64,000 bases of DNA from contig NZ_LT630003.1 in NCBI RefSeq assembly GCF_900105615.1, positions 1,984,001 to 2,048,000 on the forward strand, in the 5' to 3' direction. Positions 61,214 to 64,000 of this stretch are shown here, piece by piece. This DNA is from Lacrimispora sphenoides JCM 1415. GTDB taxonomy: Bacteria; Bacillota; Clostridia; Lachnospirales; Lachnospiraceae. Made by a program: the position numbers and the translations under genes. The first letter of the stretch is position 1, and each line of letters opens with the position of its first letter. The notes under the pieces are model-generated. The model was not told where the DNA came from and did not search any database. It worked only from the letters and a program-made list of their open reading frames with translations.

Positions 61214-62575
61214 TCATTCATACGGCTCAAGAAAAGCGCCATGATCCTTTAAAAGATTCTGAAGCTGTGCTACGTCGATTGCGGCAACACCAATTCCCTG
61301 TTTTGCCGCAATCGCTGCCGCAGTACCGGCCCCTTCACTGATTGCCATCAGTATGGGCGTTACGCGGACCGCTGCACAGGCTTCATGAGTCGCACTGATG
61401 CATCGCCCGACGACCAGAAGGTTATCCAGTTCATTTGTATACAAACAACGGTATGGAATGGAGTACCAGCTGCCTTTCTTTAAATAATGATGCTCCATTG
61501 TTCCTCCATCAGGGGAATGGATATCGATGGGATATCCGCCCATGGCAATGGCATCTTCAAACATTTTGTTCTGTAATAAGTCAGATGCGGTCAACAGATA
61601 AGCACCGTTTATCTTGCGGCTTTCCCGGACGCCGATATGCGGCCCTGTGGTAACGATAACTGCATTTTCAAATCCAGGAATATATTTTCTCATAAAAGCA
61701 ACTATGGCATGTGCCTGCTTTCTGCCCTCTATCTCCGCTTCCGTTAAATCAAAAGAATCCAAAGCGCTTTTTTTAATGATCCGGGACATGTTAAGGATAT
61801 ATTCTCCAGGATTGTTGGTTTCAAAGCAAAGCACCATATCTCTGTCAATTGGGAATTCCCCTTTTTCCTTTGCCTTACTGATAACAGAATACGCCCCCTG
61901 CATACCGCTTCTTGGAATCAGCTGCAGACGTTCGAATGGAATGGTCTCAAGCATATCATCAGAGTTCTTCTTTATGTATTCCATCATCTTATCCCGGTCC
62001 ACATTGCATACCTTGACATTCATTGTCATTGGCTGAGCCAGATGATCCTCCTCCCTGCCGTAAACACTTCCGATTCCTGCATGGGTGGCCAGGTCTGCAT
62101 CTGCTGATGCATCTATGAACACGGAGGCGGATACGTCAAAGAAGCCCTGTTTTGCATACAGGCGTACCTTTTGGATCTTTCGGTCCTCCCATTCACAGCC
62201 TGTATAGACGGTATGATAGAGCAGGTCAGCTCCGGCCTCCTTCACCATGGTCTCAAGAATTAGTTTCATACCTTCTGCATCAAACGGGGTCACGGAACTG
62301 GCATACCCCACAAAATCCTCCATATGGCCTGGAGAAAAGCCTTCTCTTACCATACGCGCCACAATTTCCTCAGCAATCCCCTGCACGACTTGCGTACTTC
62401 CTGCATGGAATGTCATCTGGGGACCCGTTCCTGCCATTGTAAGCATACCGCCCAGATATCCGTTCTGCTCTACCAAGAGAGTCCTGGCTCCGGATCTGGC
62501 ACTGGCGATTGCAGCTACTGTACCGGCAGGCCCTCCTCCAATAATGACCACATCATAGGTTAAGTTCTGTTTCAT
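61214..62575 (-). CDS. FAD-dependent oxidoreductase (FAD_oxidored family)
   Basis: A 453-residue flavoprotein. The dinucleotide-binding motif VVIIGGGPAGTVAAIASARSGARTLLVEQNG lies at the N-terminus (shown in pieces). GGMLTMAGTGPQMTFH, FIDASADADLATHAGIG, and a C-terminal LLVVGRCISATHEACAAVRVTPILMAISEGAGTAAAIA complete the FAD-dependent oxidoreductase (PF12831-like) pattern. The substrate is unknown. It overlaps the 189-residue HEYYH gene by 23 nt, so it is part of the hydantoinase cluster. Confidence 0.9.
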   Translation of the reverse strand: MKQNLTYDVVIIGGGPAGTVAAIASARSGARTLLVEQNGYLGGMLTMAGTGPQMTFHAGSTQVVQGIAEEIVARMVREGFSPGHMEDFVGYASSVTPFDAEGMKLILETMVKEAGADLLYHTVYTGCEWEDRKIQKVRLYAKQGFFDVSASVFIDASADADLATHAGIGSVYGREEDHLAQPMTMNVKVCNVDRDKMMEYIKKNSDDMLETIPFERLQLIPRSGMQGAYSVISKAKEKGEFPIDRDMVLCFETNNPGEYILNMSRIIKKSALDSFDLTEAEIEGRKQAHAIVAFMRKYIPGFENAVIVTTGPHIGVRESRKINGAYLLTASDLLQNKMFEDAIAMGGYPIDIHSPDGGTMEHHYLKKGSWYSIPYRCLYTNELDNLLVVGRCISATHEACAAVRVTPILMAISEGAGTAAAIAAKQGIGVAAIDVAQLQNLLKDHGAFLEPYE

Positions 62576-63122
62576 TTCTCTCCTCCTTTATCAGCTGATC
62601 ATAGCGGCAGGCAAAGGCATGAGCCCCGATTTCCGATAACGCCCGGATTCCGGTCCTTCCGATTTTCAGACTACCAATCCTTAGCATTGGCACCAGATAT
62701 TCTTTACTCGTAAATCCCAGTTCACTCCATTCAAGAAAATGATAATATTCATGGCTTAAAATCAGATTCATGGCTTCCGCCATCTCCATTTTGTTTTCTA
62801 TTGCCCAAAGTGAAATGGATTTCAAGTAAAGATGGATCCTCTTCTGTCCGGTCAGATAATCACTGAAATATCTCTGGTTTCCCACAACATAATCGGCATC
62901 AACTTTCTCACAGGTTAAGCCGCTTTCTGTTACAATTCTAAAAAAGTCTTTTTCTCCATTGTAACGCACAAAAATCATTTCTGCTGCGGCTTCTCCCTTT
63001 TGCCACGCACGGTCTGTGATCCTTTTTCTGTCCTCAGACCGGATTTTATGATAACAGCTGTCACGGCTTAATTCATCCTGTGCCAATTCCTTCCCCGGAA
63101 ACGGCATGGAACCTGTATTCAA
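62553..63122 (-). CDS. Putative zinc metalloprotease-like protein (HEYYH)
   Basis: About 189 residues. A gluzincin-type motif, LILSHEYYHFLEWSELGF (HExxH at about residues 124-128), lies in a helix; a downstream ALSEIGAHAFACRYD supplies a possible third metal ligand Glu. This resembles small HExxH proteins, but no family is recognised and activity is unproven. The start is a TTG at 63122 or an ATG at 63107; both are weakly served. It lies between a hydantoinase-like gene (25 nt) and the FAD oxidoreductase (23-nt overlap). Confidence 0.6.
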   Translation of the reverse strand: MNTGSMPFPGKELAQDELSRDSCYHKIRSEDRKRITDRAWQKGEAAAEMIFVRYNGEKDFFRIVTESGLTCEKVDADYVVGNQRYFSDYLTGQKRIHLYLKSISLWAIENKMEMAEAMNLILSHEYYHFLEWSELGFTSKEYLVPMLRIGSLKIGRTGIRALSEIGAHAFACRYDQLIKEERNETELNL

Positions 63123-63147
63123 AATCCAATCACCACCTTATCTGCTT

Positions 63148-64000
63148 TTATCCTTCTGTCCGGCCGGTTGCAATGATCAGGATTTTTTCATCATTGCCAA
63201 AACCTGTCAGTTCTGCATTTCCCAGTGCACAAATTTGCGCTTTGCTCTGGAGTCCGGATAAATCAATGACTCGTTTCCCTGATACCAGATAAATATTGGG
63301 CAGATTGGCACCGCCATCATTAAACACCGTCAGTTCTTCCAAATACCATTCGATTTTTGTTTCCCAGTCCGCAATCTTCACTTCTGAAACCAGAGCATTG
63401 CTTTTCTGAAGGCGGATCACGCCTTCTTCATCAATCAGACGCAGGGGCGTTGTTTTCTTTTTCAACAATCCCAGAAATTTCTTTTCCAGTCTCTGGGACT
63501 GCACGGCATACATCACTCCGTTTTGAGCGGTTATAGATAATTCTCCCGGATTCCCATCCATATTTTCGGCACAAATCTTAAGGAGCTCATCAACCGTCAG
63601 TTTTGTATTGCCCAGGACCTTACTTCTCATTTCCGTGGCACCTACAGCAATTGCCCTTAATAGATTTTTTTGCGTATCCACTTCTACATGGACCTCAATG
63701 GTCCCCGGCGCAGCGCCGCTCTGGATTGCTTTCTGTTCTACTTCCCTGCGAATGCTTAATATATCTTCCTGGGAAGGACTTGACACCGTCCGCTCCACCA
63801 TATCCCGTACCATGGCAAGAGCGACACCAATGGTGGAAATTACCGCTGCATTGCCTGCGATCCGGTATTTATGCTTCATGGTCTTTGCAAGATGGGGAAC
63901 CACACTGGCTGCTCCGCCTCCGCCTCCCACAAACACGGTCTGGTCCGGACGCATTTTATAGTCTTTAATAAGCTGTTCTGCAACCTTTGCATTTTTGGCT
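63148..64000 (-). CDS. Hydantoinase/oxoprolinase family protein, N-terminus cut by window edge
   Basis: The visible 283 codons are the C-terminal part of a HyuA-like hydantoinase/oxoprolinase: VFVGGGGGAASVVPHLAKTMKHKYRI is the second ATP-binding loop of the actin-like fold, with NAAVISTIGVALAMVRD following. The frame continues without a stop to 64000, so the N-terminal half lies outside. It ends GRTEG. Such enzymes open 5-oxoproline or hydantoin rings with ATP. It is the first visible gene of a minus-strand cluster with the HEYYH protein and the FAD oxidoreductase. Confidence 0.85.
   Translation of the reverse strand, partial: AKNAKVAEQLIKDYKMRPDQTVFVGGGGGAASVVPHLAKTMKHKYRIAGNAAVISTIGVALAMVRDMVERTVSSPSQEDILSIRREVEQKAIQSGAAPGTIEVHVEVDTQKNLLRAIAVGATEMRSKVLGNTKLTVDELLKICAENMDGNPGELSITAQNGVMYAVQSQRLEKKFLGLLKKKTTPLRLIDEEGVIRLQKSNALVSEVKIADWETKIEWYLEELTVFNDGGANLPNIYLVSGKRVIDLSGLQSKAQICALGNAELTGFGNDEKILIIATGRTEG

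Overview
The window looks like chromosome of a spore-forming, low-GC anaerobic Firmicute of the Lachnospiraceae (Lacrimispora / Clostridium sphenoides-saccharolyticum type). The grounds are gene content (Csp-type subtilases, YIEGIA-type membrane protein, AzlCD, PPi-type phosphofructokinase, ydaO c-di-AMP riboswitch, DarA, small DUF families), strong Shine-Dalgarno sites, sigma-A promoters, and several promoters resembling sporulation mother-cell promoters. The species is inferred, not proven. I saw no rRNA, tRNA, CRISPR array, intact insertion sequence or prophage. Most genes lie on the minus strand.

Layout. 1-8 kb: the cut end of a sugar-dehydrogenase-like propeller, a DUF5662 protein, cspA with its own promoter and 5' hairpin, hslO and a methyltransferase, a SEC-C protein with a long structured leader, and a large transglutaminase-like protein. 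7.5-14.8 kb: an oligopeptide ABC operon (oppA-B-C-D-F) running into cutC and a DeoR regulator, with a consensus promoter before oppA and a terminator hairpin between oppA and oppB. 14.8-18.2 kb: small hypotheticals, an acetyltransferase and a thioesterase. 18.2-21.8 kb: two divergent paralogous Csp-like subtilases, both apparently lacking the nucleophilic serine, fired by twin SigE-like promoters. 21.8-27.6 kb: mscL with a zinc ribbon, a Cys-rich small protein under a SigK-like promoter, and a YIEGIA/cap/xanthine-dehydrogenase-type operon. 27.6-31 kb: amino-sugar cluster (PTS EIIBC, NanE, RpiR). 31-38 kb: thymidine kinase, acetyltransferase, hydrolase, CarD-like factor, pyrimidine-salvage operon (cdd-pdp-deoC), c-di-AMP receptor DarA and a NUDIX enzyme. 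38-46.9 kb: ferritin-like protein, small membrane proteins, a MutS2-like ATPase without an Smr domain preceded by a candidate structured RNA, a GntR-ABC operon with a clear operator, a frameshifted LysR gene beside a NUDIX gene, azlCD and a DUF6774 protein. 47-52.8 kb: SnoaL/APH/GNAT genes, an L,D-transpeptidase, and a PII-like protein plus CPA2 antiporter under a ydaO riboswitch. 53-64 kb: membrane protein, SagB-like nitroreductase, zinc-ribbon protein, two choline-binding-repeat secreted proteins (one with 216-bp tandem DNA repeats), a coiled-coil protein, PPi-phosphofructokinase, and a hydantoinase/HEYYH protein/FAD-oxidoreductase cluster cut by the window end.

How parts work together. c-di-AMP signalling appears twice (DarA and the riboswitch-controlled antiporter/PII pair). 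Pyrimidine salvage is covered by tdk, cdd, pdp and deoC. Sporulation or germination is suggested by the subtilase pair, the Cys-rich protein, possibly the ferritin-like protein and the YIEGIA pair. The strongest lead is the divergent pseudo-subtilase pair, which parallels the degenerate germination pseudoprotease CspC of Clostridioides difficile.
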